Positions 1 through 8,582 of a stretch of 64,000 nt of DNA are shown here, piece by piece; within the stretch, counting starts at the first letter, position 1; every line of letters begins with the position of its first letter. The stretch is from contig JBFYSV010000347.1 in NCBI GenBank assembly GCA_041301185.1, positions 1-64,000 on the forward strand, in the 5' to 3' direction. The notes under the pieces were generated by a model that saw only the letters and a list, made by a program, of their open reading frames with translations, made no database searches and was not told the origin of the DNA. The translations under genes were made by a program, and so were the position numbers. This DNA comes from JAQBDA01 sp041301185. Its GTDB lineage: Bacteria; Chloroflexota; Anaerolineae; Anaerolineales; UBA4823.

Positions 1-801
1 AACTGGACGCGCAATATCGGATTGTTAGCTGCAACTTTCTTGACCCTGGATGATCTGGCGCCGGATCGAATTATCTGCGGTATCGGTGCATGGTGGGATC
101 CCCTGGCGCGCAATGTAGGAATCGAGCGAAAAAAACCACTGACCGCAATGCGAGAGACGGTTGAGGTGCTTCGCAGGTTGCTAAACATGGAGAGAGTTAC
201 CTTCCAGGGTGAGTTCCATCAGGTGCGTGAGATTGAGTTGGACGTTGTCCATGGAAGGCGCGAGCCACGCAACGTGCCGATCATGATCGGGGCTACCGGT
301 GACAAGATGATGGAGATGACCGGTGAGATTGCCGATGGTGTTGTAATGAATTACTGCGTGCCCCCAGAATATAATGATCGTGCACTTGAGCTTTTGGAGG
401 CAGGTGCTCGCCGGGCGGGACGCACCCTGGACGAAATTGACCGACCTCAATTGATAGTTTGCTCAGTTGATCATGACCATGAAAAAGCAATTGACTCGAC
501 CCGCGAGCTCTTGACCCAATACCTGGCTCAACAACCGCATATTGCCAAAGCATCGGGTGTCTCGGACGAGATTGTTGCCCAAATTCAATCGATATTGGGA
601 TGGCCTGCCACCCATGAACAAATCCAGAGCGCCAAGCACCTCGTACCAGATGATCTGATTCACCGGATTACGGCCTCTGGTACCCCGGATGAAGCACGCC
701 ATAAGGTCAGCGAGTATCGCAAACGCGGCTGTACCTGCCCGATCTTGTATCCTGTGGGTGGGGATGTTAGGTTGTTGATCGATACATTCGCTCAGAATTG
801 A
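1..801 (+). CDS. LLM-class F420-dependent oxidoreductase (5' truncated)
   Basis: The reading frame is open from base 1, so the N-terminus lies outside the window; a TTG at 22 lies inside conserved protein and is not a convincing start. The remaining 267 codons read as the C-terminal part of a luciferase-like TIM-barrel monooxygenase or reductase. Visible family features are the strand '[12 protein letters not shown]', the helix '[14 protein letters not shown]' followed by an F-x-G-x-x-H type segment ([10 protein letters not shown]), and '[20 protein letters not shown]'. Relatives use F420 or FMN and include methylenetetrahydromethanopterin reductase-like enzymes. The substrate cannot be read from the sequence. 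A strong terminator follows at 824, so this gene ends its transcript. Confidence 0.85.
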   Translation, partial: NWTRNIGLLAATFLTLDDLAPDRIICGIGAWWDPLARNVGIERKKPLTAMRETVEVLRRLLNMERVTFQGEFHQVREIELDVVHGRREPRNVPIMIGATGDKMMEMTGEIADGVVMNYCVPPEYNDRALELLEAGARRAGRTLDEIDRPQLIVCSVDHDHEKAIDSTRELLTQYLAQQPHIAKASGVSDEIVAQIQSILGWPATHEQIQSAKHLVPDDLIHRITASGTPDEARHKVSEYRKRGCTCPILYPVGGDVRLLIDTFAQN

Positions 802-823
802 GAATTGTTTAGCAAGACCCCGA

Positions 824-860
824 CCGGAAGCTGGATATCGAAGCCACAGCTTCCGGTTTT
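824..860 (+). terminator. Rho-independent terminator after the LLM oxidoreductase
   Basis: A 10-bp perfect stem (CCGGAAGCTG at 824-833 with CAGCTTCCGG at 847-856) encloses a 13-nt loop and is followed by TTTTCTT. It lies 23 bases after the stop codon. Confidence 0.85.
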
Positions 861-899
861 CTTATCCAACATTGTTTGCATATTTGTAGGTAATTTCAC

Positions 900-928
900 T
901 TGACTTTGGATTAAGGGTACTCTATAGT
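900..928 (+). promoter_or_regulatory. Sigma-A type promoter for the small membrane protein
   Basis: TTGACT at 900-905 and TATAGT at 923-928 are separated by exactly 17 bases. Transcription would start near 935 and give a leader of about 130 nt before the coding region at 1063. Inferred from consensus match only. Confidence 0.6.
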
Positions 929-960
929 AATAAGTAGTTACGCAGTTCAAGGAAAAATTG

Positions 961-994
961 GGTTTTTTGGGAGATTATCGCCTGCCCAAAAACC
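961..994 (+). other. Hairpin in the mRNA leader of the small membrane protein gene
   Basis: GGTTTTTTGGG at 961-971 can pair with CCCAAAAACC at 985-994, with one bulged T and a 13-nt loop. It sits between the promoter and the ribosome binding site. No T-run follows, so it is not a simple terminator. A regulatory role is only a possibility. Confidence 0.3.
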
Positions 995-1062
995 GCATAC
1001 TTCCGCCGACTGAGTAAGACCAATGATTAATAACGGCTCGGGATTCAATCAGGAGAATTGGT

Positions 1063-1296
1063 ATGAGCGCTCTCTGGATGATTGGACTATTTATCGCCGT
1101 AATCAGTGTGATTGCCTTCGCCCTGGCTTTATGCCGGGCAGCAGCACTGTCAGACCGGGATGTAGAGCTTCCAAGACAGGAAGCGCTACCACGCTCGATG
1201 TATTGGGGAAATCAGGCTGAAGGGTATGAAATCAATATAAGCCAATCGGATGAGCAATCCAGCATTTACCTGGAACAGATTAACTCTTCCTCTTGA
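1063..1296 (+). CDS. Small single-pass membrane protein, unknown function
   Basis: A 77-residue product preceded by a good ribosome binding site (AGGAG at 1051-1055, 7 bases before ATG). Residues 3-26 form one hydrophobic membrane helix; the remainder is a polar, Gln/Ser-rich tail ending in 'SSS'. I do not recognise the family. A promoter at 900 and a terminator at 1321 make it a complete single-gene transcription unit, which supports it being real despite its size. An overlapping frame beginning at 1023 lacks a ribosome binding site and is not favoured. Confidence 0.6.
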   Translation: MSALWMIGLFIAVISVIAFALALCRAAALSDRDVELPRQEALPRSMYWGNQAEGYEINISQSDEQSSIYLEQINSSS

Positions 1297-1320
1297 TGCG
1301 GGAATGGGTATGGCAAATAA

Positions 1321-1344
1321 CGCCCGACGTAAGTCGGGCGTTTT
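1321..1344 (+). terminator. Rho-independent terminator after the small membrane protein
   Basis: An 8-bp perfect stem, CGCCCGAC (1321-1328) with GTCGGGCG (1333-1340), has a GTAA loop and is followed by TTTT. Confidence 0.85.
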
Positions 1345-1455
1345 GCGTACACGGACTGTTTGCGCAGATGAGTTTTAGGAGATTCGCCATAGTATAATCT
1401 AACACGGTGCATATCATTACACCAGTTCGCTCCGTGGAAGGTTTGGCAATACAGC

Positions 1456-1944
1456 ATGCCGAAGAATACAGAACAAAAGAGCCAGGATTTACAACCTAAC
1501 TCAAGGGATTGTTTTGTGTGTGGGTTAGCAAACCAGTTCGGTCTACAGCTCAAGTTTCATATCACAGGTCCGGGTGAAGTAACCTCTATTCACACCGTTC
1601 CGGAACATTACCAGGGTTTCCCCGGAGTAGTCCATGGTGGCATCGTGGCAGCGATGCTAGATGAGGTCTGCGCCCGTGCCCACATGGGTATTGACCCGCC
1701 CCGATTCATGTACACAGCCCATCTCGAGATTCGTTACCGGAAAAACGTCCCGGTTGGACAGCCATTGAGAATAGTTGGCACTGTAGTGAAGAGCAAATTC
1801 CGCGCAGGCACCTCAACTGGAGTGGTTTACGGTCCAGATGGCAGCGTGCTGGCAGAAGCAAACGCGTTATTGGTGGATGTCCCGGATGATTACTTGAATG
1901 GAGTCAATTTGGATGCAATAGGATGGAAAGTATATGAAGAATAA
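1456..1944 (+). CDS. PaaI-type hotdog-fold thioesterase
   Basis: The 162-residue protein has the hotdog thioesterase signature 'VVHGGIVAAMLDEV' (about residues 58-71), where the HGG turn and the acidic residue on the following helix form the acyl-CoA hydrolase site. A C-terminal strand pattern 'LRIVGTVVKSKFRAG' and 'GSVLAEANALLVDV' completes the fold. An N-terminal 'CFVCGLAN' motif is common in a PaaI subgroup. It probably hydrolyses acyl-CoA or aryl-CoA thioesters; the substrate is unknown. A TATAAT at 1393-1398 may be its -10 element. The stop lies 18 bases before the FAD subunit start, so the two are probably cotranscribed. Confidence 0.85.
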   Translation: MPKNTEQKSQDLQPNSRDCFVCGLANQFGLQLKFHITGPGEVTSIHTVPEHYQGFPGVVHGGIVAAMLDEVCARAHMGIDPPRFMYTAHLEIRYRKNVPVGQPLRIVGTVVKSKFRAGTSTGVVYGPDGSVLAEANALLVDVPDDYLNGVNLDAIGWKVYEE

Positions 1945-1962
1945 GGCATGGAGTAAGCGCCA

Positions 1963-2730
1963 ATGATTGTTGAATACCATCGACCAGATAATCTACCAGA
2001 GGCAATCCGGTTACTTAACCGGAAAGAGATCAAAACCGTGCTGTTAGGGGGTGGCTCAGTGATCAATGCCCCTTCCATCGAGAGATTCGCTGTGGTAGAT
2101 CTGCAAGATCTGGGTCTCAATCAAATCCAGGTAAAAGATAACTTTCTGATCGTAGGGGCAACAGCGACATTACAAAACCTTTTAGACTCGCCGGAATTAC
2201 CGGAAAATCTACCCGCTGTTATCCGGCACGAGGCAGCCTACAACCTGCGCCAGGTGGCAACCGTTGCCGGCGCGCTGGTTTCCGCAGACGGGCGGTCTCC
2301 ATTCGCGACTGCTCTTCTGGCGTTGGATGCACAGGTCACATTAGCGCCTGAAAATATGCAGGTTGGGTTAGGGGACATCTTTCTCCAACGAACTCAGGGT
2401 TTACACGGAAGGATAATCACCACGATCCACATCCTCCGCAATGCCCGCTTGAGTTATGAGTATGTTGCCCGTACCCCTGCAGACCTACCTATTGTGTGTA
2501 TTGCCGCAGCAGCCTGGCCATCTGGCAGGGTGCGCGTGGTGGCCGGAGGATATGGGGATGCCCCTGCCCTTGTGTTGGACGGACCCGAAGCGGGCGGGGT
2601 GGAGCTTGCAGCGCGAGATGCTTATCACGATGCAGGTGATCAATGGGCTAGCTCTGATTACCGGCGTGAGGTGGCTGGAGTGCTGGCACAGCGCTGTATC
2701 AAATCTTTGTTTGCTGGAGCAGATAACTAG
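1963..2730 (+). CDS. FAD-binding subunit of a molybdenum hydroxylase (YgfM/CoxM-like)
   Basis: A 255-residue FAD-binding (PCMH-fold) subunit that would pass electrons between the 2Fe-2S clusters of a Mo hydroxylase and its acceptor. It begins 'EYHRPDNLPEAIRLLNRKE', typical of this family, then shows the flavin loops 'VLLGGGSVINAP' (about residues 27-38) and 'QVATVAGALVSADGRSPF' (about 97-114). It is shorter than CoxM/XdhB proteins of about 290 residues but close to E. coli YgfM, the partner of the XdhD-type fused subunit. That matches the architecture of the gene at 5496, although a phosphatase and a methyltransferase gene lie between them. ATG with GGAG upstream. Confidence 0.8.
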   Translation: MIVEYHRPDNLPEAIRLLNRKEIKTVLLGGGSVINAPSIERFAVVDLQDLGLNQIQVKDNFLIVGATATLQNLLDSPELPENLPAVIRHEAAYNLRQVATVAGALVSADGRSPFATALLALDAQVTLAPENMQVGLGDIFLQRTQGLHGRIITTIHILRNARLSYEYVARTPADLPIVCIAAAAWPSGRVRVVAGGYGDAPALVLDGPEAGGVELAARDAYHDAGDQWASSDYRREVAGVLAQRCIKSLFAGADN

Positions 2731-2825
2731 GGGTAGAGATTTCGCAATACTACGATTGTGGGTAAAGTCACTGGACTTACCAAAAGGCAGCTAATCAATC
2801 GTGCCAACAACTCCTTCAATCTTAG

Positions 2826-4118
2826 TTATTGATCACTGTCATTATTGCTGGACCTATGGACTGAAACCAGTGTCAGGTCGTCTTCTTGCTCCCAATCAGT
2901 ACCGGTAAACTTGACCAGTGACGATAGGATATGGGAAACCAAATTCGTTTTCGGAATGGGTGATGTTAATATCTGCAACACTCTGGGAGTCCCTAGGATT
3001 TGTCCCTGGATGTCGTGGGCTTCTAACAGACCGTCGCTGAAAAGGACGACGATTTCCCCAGGTTCGATACAAGTCTCTTTATCTTCATAAATCATACCGG
3101 GCAGGAGGCCGAGCGGCATACCTGTTGCTCGCAACTCAAGAGCCTTGGATGCGGTAACATGAATAGGCAGACAGTGACCGGCATTCGCAAATTGGAACGA
3201 TCCGTTCTCTGGATTCATCAGAGCCAGTATGCAGGTGACAAACATACCGGTGGGCATTTGTTGGCAAAGGAGGTCATTTGCCAGTGATAATGCTTCGCTA
3301 GGTGTGAGCCCTTGGTCCCCATCCATCCCAGCCATGATCGCGCGTAGAATAGAGCAAGTTGTTGCCATTACCAGGGCAGCTGGAATGCCTTTTCCGGTGG
3401 CATCCCCGATAATTATCCCGATCTTACCATCCTGAAATAGGATGTAATCGTAAAAATCACCGCCCACGGTGTGTGCCGGTTGCCAGTGGGCTGTAATTTG
3501 CCAACCCGGTAGGGCAGGTGTCCCTTTAGGTAGGATACCCTGTTGGATCCTCTGAGCTAGCTCCAGTTCATGCTCGATTCGTTCCTTTTGAATTAATTTC
3601 TCTTGTATCAATTTCAAGTTTTCATAAGCAATAACCAATTGCTGATTTTTTTCTTTTAACTCGGCAATAATTTCCTGTTCTGCATTGCTCCAGCGGATTG
3701 TCATCTCCTTCATGACGTGATAACCCAGGTGGGGCTGCCGAAGAATAAGAGCTTCGAAATGGCTGTGGAGCATCTCTAAGAGCACCACTTCCGTTATTGT
3801 TCGGGCGCTTGCATACCGTAAGCGGTTTGGAATAAGCAGACTCGACTCTCCAAAGATATCGACTGGCTTCAAGGACGACAGGCGGCGCTCCTCGTCTGTG
3901 CCCATTGATTTTACGATCTCGACTTCGCCCATGACCAGGATTGATAATCGATCTGCAATATCCCCTTCGTGAAACAGGACGGTTCCAGAGGGGAAACGGC
4001 GAACCTGGAGTGTCTGAATAAGCGCTCCGATCTCCTCCTGGGGAAGATCTTTAATAAATGGCACCTGCTCTACCAACTGTTGAACAGTTACCTGTTCAAT
4101 TTCCATCAAATCACCCAT
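2826..4118 (-). CDS. cNMP-binding domain / SpoIIE-like PP2C phosphatase
   Basis: A 430-residue cytoplasmic signalling protein. Residues about 17-135 form a cyclic-nucleotide-binding (CRP-like) beta-barrel, with 'SGTVLFHEGDIADRLSILVMG' and 'DIFGESSLL'. A coiled coil spans about 145-200. The C-terminal PP2C/SpoIIE domain has the metal-binding motifs 'GGDFYDY', 'GDATGKGIPAAL', 'FSDGLLEA' and 'EDDLTL'. Such proteins dephosphorylate anti-sigma-factor antagonists (STAS domain) in partner-switching systems. No anti-sigma kinase or STAS gene lies nearby, so the target is unknown. ATG at 4118 is taken as the start; ATG four codons downstream is also possible. Divergent from ccrM and convergent with the FAD subunit gene. 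Confidence 0.85.
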   Translation of the reverse strand: MGDLMEIEQVTVQQLVEQVPFIKDLPQEEIGALIQTLQVRRFPSGTVLFHEGDIADRLSILVMGEVEIVKSMGTDEERRLSSLKPVDIFGESSLLIPNRLRYASARTITEVVLLEMLHSHFEALILRQPHLGYHVMKEMTIRWSNAEQEIIAELKEKNQQLVIAYENLKLIQEKLIQKERIEHELELAQRIQQGILPKGTPALPGWQITAHWQPAHTVGGDFYDYILFQDGKIGIIIGDATGKGIPAALVMATTCSILRAIMAGMDGDQGLTPSEALSLANDLLCQQMPTGMFVTCILALMNPENGSFQFANAGHCLPIHVTASKALELRATGMPLGLLPGMIYEDKETCIEPGEIVVLFSDGLLEAHDIQGQILGTPRVLQILTSPIPKTNLVSHILSSLVKFTGTDWEQEDDLTLVSVHRSSNNDSDQ

Positions 4119-4197
4119 GCGTCAATTATAGACTATAATAGTCTTATTTCCGGTGGAATATTTGGGGTGTCTGGAAATTACCGTGGTAGGGCGGTTC

Positions 4198-4259
4198 TGT
4201 GGGGGTGTTTTGCGGGCGAAGCCCGCAAAATACCCCCACATCTGCCGTTTGCAACGGCA
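4198..4259. repeat. Two consecutive hairpins in a divergent intergenic region
   Basis: TGTGGGGGTGTTTTGCGGGC (4198-4217) pairs with 4221-4240 over 20 positions with a single G/T wobble and a 3-base GAA loop. It is followed at once by TGCCGTT-TGC-AACGGCA (4243-4259). Both lie between the divergent phosphatase and ccrM genes. No T-run follows. They may be a small mobile palindrome or a regulatory or DNA-architecture element. Confidence 0.6.
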
Positions 4260-4373
4260 AGTCCCAATGTCCCATATTTGGAATTACACAGTTGGTAGGA
4301 GGTCAGGTTTATCCCACAAAATGGTTTACAATTAGGTCAGGTTTTGCACACCAGATCGCTATTCAGGTATTGC

Positions 4374-5459
4374 ATGATGACCAGCACAGAGCTGCCCATC
4401 GACAAGATCATCATTGGGAATTGCATTGAAGTGCTTGAGGCCTTACCGCAGGGCTCGGTTGATTTGATCTTTGCTGATCCACCCTATAACCTGCAATTAG
4501 AAAACGAGCTTTTCCGCCCTAATCGTACTCGGGTAAATGGGGTGGATGATCTCTGGGATAAGTTCAAAAGTTTTGAAGAGTATGATCGCTTTACCCGCGC
4601 CTGGCTTGAAGCCTGTCGGCGGGTATTAAAAGACACTGGCACTATCTGGGTGATAGGCACTTACCATAATATCTACCGGGTAGGTGCCATCCTGCAAGAT
4701 TTGAGGTATTGGATCCTGAATGACGTGGTTTGGGTGAAGACAAACCCAATGCCAAATTTCAAGGGGGTGCGTTTTACGAATGCTCAGGAAACTCTAATCT
4801 GGGCACAAAAACACCGCGGAGCACAATATACGTTTAACCACCACGCAGTCAAAGCCCTGAACGATGATTTGCAGATGCGCAGCGACTGGCATCTGCCGCT
4901 ATGTACCGGGAAAGAGCGTATCAAAGTCAATGGCAGCAAAGCTCACGCAACCCAGAAACCGGAATCACTGCTTTACCGGGTGATCTTATCTAGCTCCAAC
5001 CGAGACGATATAATTTTGGACCCCTTTTTTGGAACCGGGACCACCGGCGCGGTTGCCAAGAAGCTGAAACGACACTGGATCGGGATTGAAGAGCACAAAG
5101 CTTATATTGATATTGCCCAGGAAAGAATTGATCATATCCAGGTGAACGACGATGAAGCGATAAATTTTGTTTTCGAGACCAAGCCGCGCCAGTCCAGGGT
5201 GCCTTTTGGGGCTCTCCTGGAGTATGGGTTATTGATGCCGGGGCAAGTCCTTTACTTTAATCAGCGCGAGGACTCGCCTGCAGTGATATTGTCCAGCGGT
5301 CACATCCGGTATCAGGAGATCACCGGATCGATACACCAGGTTGGCAGGACTATTTTGAACGCTCCGTGCAACGGCTGGCAGCACTGGTATTACCAGGATG
5401 TGTCCAGCGGGCAAATGGTGGTGATTGATCACTTGCGCCAGGGATTGGTAAGTGGATAA
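4374..5459 (+). CDS. ccrM: CcrM-type adenine-N6 DNA methyltransferase with RAMA domain
   Basis: A beta-class DNA adenine methyltransferase of 361 residues. The catalytic motif IV 'ADPPYNLQL' (about 34-42) comes before the AdoMet motif I 'ILDPFFGTGTTGAVAKKL' (about 216-233), the order expected of the beta class. Runs such as 'WVIGTYHNIYRVGAILQDL', 'NPMPNFKGVRFTNAQETLIW' and 'MRSDWHLPLCTGKERIK' follow Caulobacter CcrM closely. The C-terminus from about residue 268 is the RAMA domain ('GSIHQVG...CNGWQHWYYQD') also found in CcrM. GANTC is therefore the likely target. No restriction endonuclease is adjacent, so it looks like an orphan. I chose ATG at 4374 or 4377 over a TTG at 4344; the ribosome binding site is weak. 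Confidence 0.9.
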   Translation: MMTSTELPIDKIIIGNCIEVLEALPQGSVDLIFADPPYNLQLENELFRPNRTRVNGVDDLWDKFKSFEEYDRFTRAWLEACRRVLKDTGTIWVIGTYHNIYRVGAILQDLRYWILNDVVWVKTNPMPNFKGVRFTNAQETLIWAQKHRGAQYTFNHHAVKALNDDLQMRSDWHLPLCTGKERIKVNGSKAHATQKPESLLYRVILSSSNRDDIILDPFFGTGTTGAVAKKLKRHWIGIEEHKAYIDIAQERIDHIQVNDDEAINFVFETKPRQSRVPFGALLEYGLLMPGQVLYFNQREDSPAVILSSGHIRYQEITGSIHQVGRTILNAPCNGWQHWYYQDVSSGQMVVIDHLRQGLVSG

Positions 5460-5495
5460 TTATTGCCGGAGCATCGGGATGGGAGGGATTGTTTT

Positions 5496-8400
5496 ATGGA
5501 ATTGACTCTAACTATTAACCAGGCTGTGGCCCAAGTTGATGTATGTCCTGGAGAAAGCTTGTTACAGGTATTACGAGGCCTGGGTTATTTTGGAGTTAAA
5601 CATGGTTGTGAAACGGGAGATTGTGGCGCTTGCACCGTACTGTTGGATGGAAAACCCGTCAATTCCTGCGTCTTTCTGGCAGCTCAAGCGGAGGGACACA
5701 CGATCGAGACCATTGAGTCGATCGGTCAGCATCCGGAACTGGGCTGGAAACCCAGCCAGGGATTACACCCCTTGCAACACGCATTTATCGACACGGGCGC
5801 GATCCAATGCGGCTTTTGTACACCCGCTCAGGTGTTGGTAGCAAAAGAATTGCTGGAGCGCAACCCATCACCCACCGAGAGCGAGGTGCGTGAAGCATTA
5901 TCGGGAGTCTTGTGCCGGTGCACCGGTTACCTTAAACCCGTCCAGGCGGTGCTGAGGGCAGCCGCCATCCTGAGGGGAGAAGATGTTGAACCCATCGGAA
6001 GAGCGGATACGGTCATTCCTGCTCCCAGCGAGTGGCTTTCTCCCAAAACAGCACTGGGTGGAGCGATTGGCGAGCCACCCGCTCCACTCGGTCCTGCTGA
6101 AGAAGTCTTGACCGGCATCCGGGTAATGCCGCAAATCCAGTCGACTCCCGAAACACAGCCTTATCAACGAGTGGGAAAGCCGGAAAGAAAGGTGGATGCA
6201 GTTAAGCTGGTTCAAGGAAAGCCGGCTTTTGCGGCTGATTTCGAGCAGCGGGGTATGTTGGTTGCTAAGGTATTGCATAGCCCCGTGGCACACGCCCGGA
6301 TCAAGCACATAGACACCACCCGGGCTACCCAGCTCCCCGGTGTTGCGGCTGTACTAACCTACAAGGATATCCCCCGGGTGATCTTCTCCACGGCAGGACA
6401 ATCGGACCCGATCCCCGGCCCGCTGGATACGTTTTCTTTAGACGAGAAAGTTCGTTTCGTTGGTGACCGGGTGGCTTTTATAGCTGCAGAGACCGCAGCA
6501 ATTGCCGAGCAGGCATTGAGCTTGATTGAAGTCGAATACGAAGCCCTGCCCGTTCTGCTTGATCCTGCGCAGGCAATGGAACCCGGTGCTCCCATCCTGC
6601 ACGACGAAGCGGAGTACGTCAATTTTGCGGAATCAGATCCTACCCGCAACCTGGCAGCCAAGATCAGGATAGATATCGGAGATGTGGAAAAAGGCTTTGC
6701 CGAAGCAGATTATATTTTCGAAGATGAGTACGAAGTCCCGAAAGTCCAGCAAGCCCATATTGAGCCACACGTCGTTGTCACTTACTGGGACGAGGATGAT
6801 CGCCTTGTTATCCGCACCAGCACCCAGGTTCCTTTCCATGCGCGGAGAATATTGTCACCTGTCTTAAACTTACCGATCAAGCGTATCCGGGTGATCAAGC
6901 CTCGGATAGGTGGCGGCTTCGGAGGCAAACAAGAAATATTAATCGAGGATGTAGCCGCCCATCTGACGATCGCTACCGGACGTCCGGTAATTTTTGAGTA
7001 CACCCGGGAAGAAGAGTTCGTTGCAGCTCGCTCGCGGCACCCCATGCGCATCCGGATGAAAACGGGTGTCAAGAAGGATGGCACGCTGACAGCCAATGCT
7101 ATGTATGCTCTGAGCGATACCGGGGCATATGGGTGCCATGCACTCACCGTGACCGGAAACACCGGGCACAAGGCAATGGCGTTGTATGTCGGTGACGATC
7201 CTTACCGGGAGAAACCCAATATCCAATTTTATGCGGATATCGTCTACACCAACCATCCACCCGCCGGAGCCTATCGGGGATACGGTGTGCCGCAAGGGTA
7301 TTGGCCGGTGGAACGGCATATGGAGAAAATTGTCCGCCAATTGGGCCTTGATCCGATCGAATTCCGCCTAAAAAATGCTCTGCGAGCAGGGGAGCAACAT
7401 CCATTCAGCACAGCCTGGAGTGAGGGGCGCGAGCCTCGCCCTGAGACTATTGAAACATGCGGCCTGGCGGAGTGCGCCCGCCAGGGTAAGGCAGCGATTG
7501 GCTGGGATCAAAAGTACGCCAACCCCGCCTGGCATGAGATCCCTGGCAAGCCTCACCTGCGCAAAGGGATTGGGGTCGCCCTGGTGATGCAGGGCACAGC
7601 AATTCCCTACCTGGATATGGGTGGTGCCAGCATAAAAATGAACGATGATGGTTCATTCAATTTGCTGGTGGGCGCAACCGATCTTGGGACGGGCTCAGAC
7701 ACCGTTCTGGCTCAGATGGCAGCCGAGGTGCTTGGCGTGCAGCTGGAAGACATGCTGACCTATTCCTCAGACACGGATTTCACTCCCTTTGATAAGGGAG
7801 CTTATGCTTCCAGCACGACGTATATCTCAGGGGCAGCGGTTGTTAAAGCTGCTGAGCAGGTAGCCGAACGCATCCGGATCAGAGCTGCGCGAATGCTGAA
7901 CGAAGCGAATCAAGGTGTTGAAGTTACACCAGACGAGATCCACCTGGTAGACCGTAATGCGGTCAGCCCCGATGGTCGCACGGTGAGCCTGTCCGCGATT
8001 GCCCACAATGCACTGCACCATGTTGACCAGGAGCAAATCATGGCAGTGGCTTCGTATGTGTCGCCGGTTTCTCCGCCTCCTTTTGCAGCCCAGTTTGCCG
8101 AGGTAACCGTTGATAGCGAAACAGGGCAGGTGGTAGTAGACAAACTGGTGATGGCAGTGGACTCGGGTGTAATCGTCAACCCGATCACAGCCTCCGGGCA
8201 GGTGGAAGGCGGTATGGTGCAAGCGTTGGGGTACGCTGTATGCGAGGAGATGCGCTACGACGAGGAGGGACGTGCCCGTGAGCGGGATTTGCGAGAGTAC
8301 CATATCTTCCGCTCGAACGAGATGCCTGAGCTAGAGACGATCTTCATCGAGACATTCGAGCCTTCGCATCCTTTCGGGGTAAAGGCAGTGGCAGAGATTC

Positions 8401-8507
8401 CGATGGATGGTGTAGCCCCGGCGGTCGGAAACGCAATTCTGGATGCGTGTGGGGTCCAGGTGGATGATAATCCGGTCACCCCGGAGAAAATCTGGCGCGG
8501 CATGTAG
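5496..8507 (+). CDS. Molybdenum hydroxylase, 2Fe-2S domain fused to Mo-pterin domain (XdhD/xanthine dehydrogenase-like)
   Basis: A 1003-residue fusion. Residues 1-75 form a plant-type 2Fe-2S domain (C38, C43, C46, C58). Residues 76-155 hold the second 2Fe-2S cluster (C105, C108, C140, C142). From about 225 onward come the aldehyde-oxidase/xanthine-dehydrogenase Mo-pterin domains, with 'GGGFGGKQE', 'GAYRGYGVPQGYW', 'GATDLGTGSDTVLAQ' and 'VKAVAEIPMDG', the last carrying the expected active-site Glu. There is no FAD domain, so a separate flavoprotein is needed; the gene at 1963 fits. It would hydroxylate a purine or other heterocycle. ATG at 5496 follows GGGAGGG; a TTG 33 bases upstream is less likely. 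Confidence 0.9.
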   Translation: MELTLTINQAVAQVDVCPGESLLQVLRGLGYFGVKHGCETGDCGACTVLLDGKPVNSCVFLAAQAEGHTIETIESIGQHPELGWKPSQGLHPLQHAFIDTGAIQCGFCTPAQVLVAKELLERNPSPTESEVREALSGVLCRCTGYLKPVQAVLRAAAILRGEDVEPIGRADTVIPAPSEWLSPKTALGGAIGEPPAPLGPAEEVLTGIRVMPQIQSTPETQPYQRVGKPERKVDAVKLVQGKPAFAADFEQRGMLVAKVLHSPVAHARIKHIDTTRATQLPGVAAVLTYKDIPRVIFSTAGQSDPIPGPLDTFSLDEKVRFVGDRVAFIAAETAAIAEQALSLIEVEYEALPVLLDPAQAMEPGAPILHDEAEYVNFAESDPTRNLAAKIRIDIGDVEKGFAEADYIFEDEYEVPKVQQAHIEPHVVVTYWDEDDRLVIRTSTQVPFHARRILSPVLNLPIKRIRVIKPRIGGGFGGKQEILIEDVAAHLTIATGRPVIFEYTREEEFVAARSRHPMRIRMKTGVKKDGTLTANAMYALSDTGAYGCHALTVTGNTGHKAMALYVGDDPYREKPNIQFYADIVYTNHPPAGAYRGYGVPQGYWPVERHMEKIVRQLGLDPIEFRLKNALRAGEQHPFSTAWSEGREPRPETIETCGLAECARQGKAAIGWDQKYANPAWHEIPGKPHLRKGIGVALVMQGTAIPYLDMGGASIKMNDDGSFNLLVGATDLGTGSDTVLAQMAAEVLGVQLEDMLTYSSDTDFTPFDKGAYASSTTYISGAAVVKAAEQVAERIRIRAARMLNEANQGVEVTPDEIHLVDRNAVSPDGRTVSLSAIAHNALHHVDQEQIMAVASYVSPVSPPPFAAQFAEVTVDSETGQVVVDKLVMAVDSGVIVNPITASGQVEGGMVQALGYAVCEEMRYDEEGRARERDLREYHIFRSNEMPELETIFIETFEPSHPFGVKAVAEIPMDGVAPAVGNAILDACGVQVDDNPVTPEKIWRGM

Positions 8508-8582
8508 CCGAAAAGGACCGGGTGGAACGAGCAGGTGCGTGAACTCGTATAGCATTCTTCGAGCAGGGAGTAGATTTATTTT

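Noticed and set aside
1023..1220. 65-codon frame overlapping the small membrane protein
   Set aside because: No ribosome binding site; the overlapping frame at 1063 has one and encodes a clear membrane helix.
5463..5495. Earlier TTG start for the 2Fe-2S/Mo fusion
   Set aside because: It would add 11 polar residues before a domain that normally starts at the chosen ATG, which has a GGGAGGG site.
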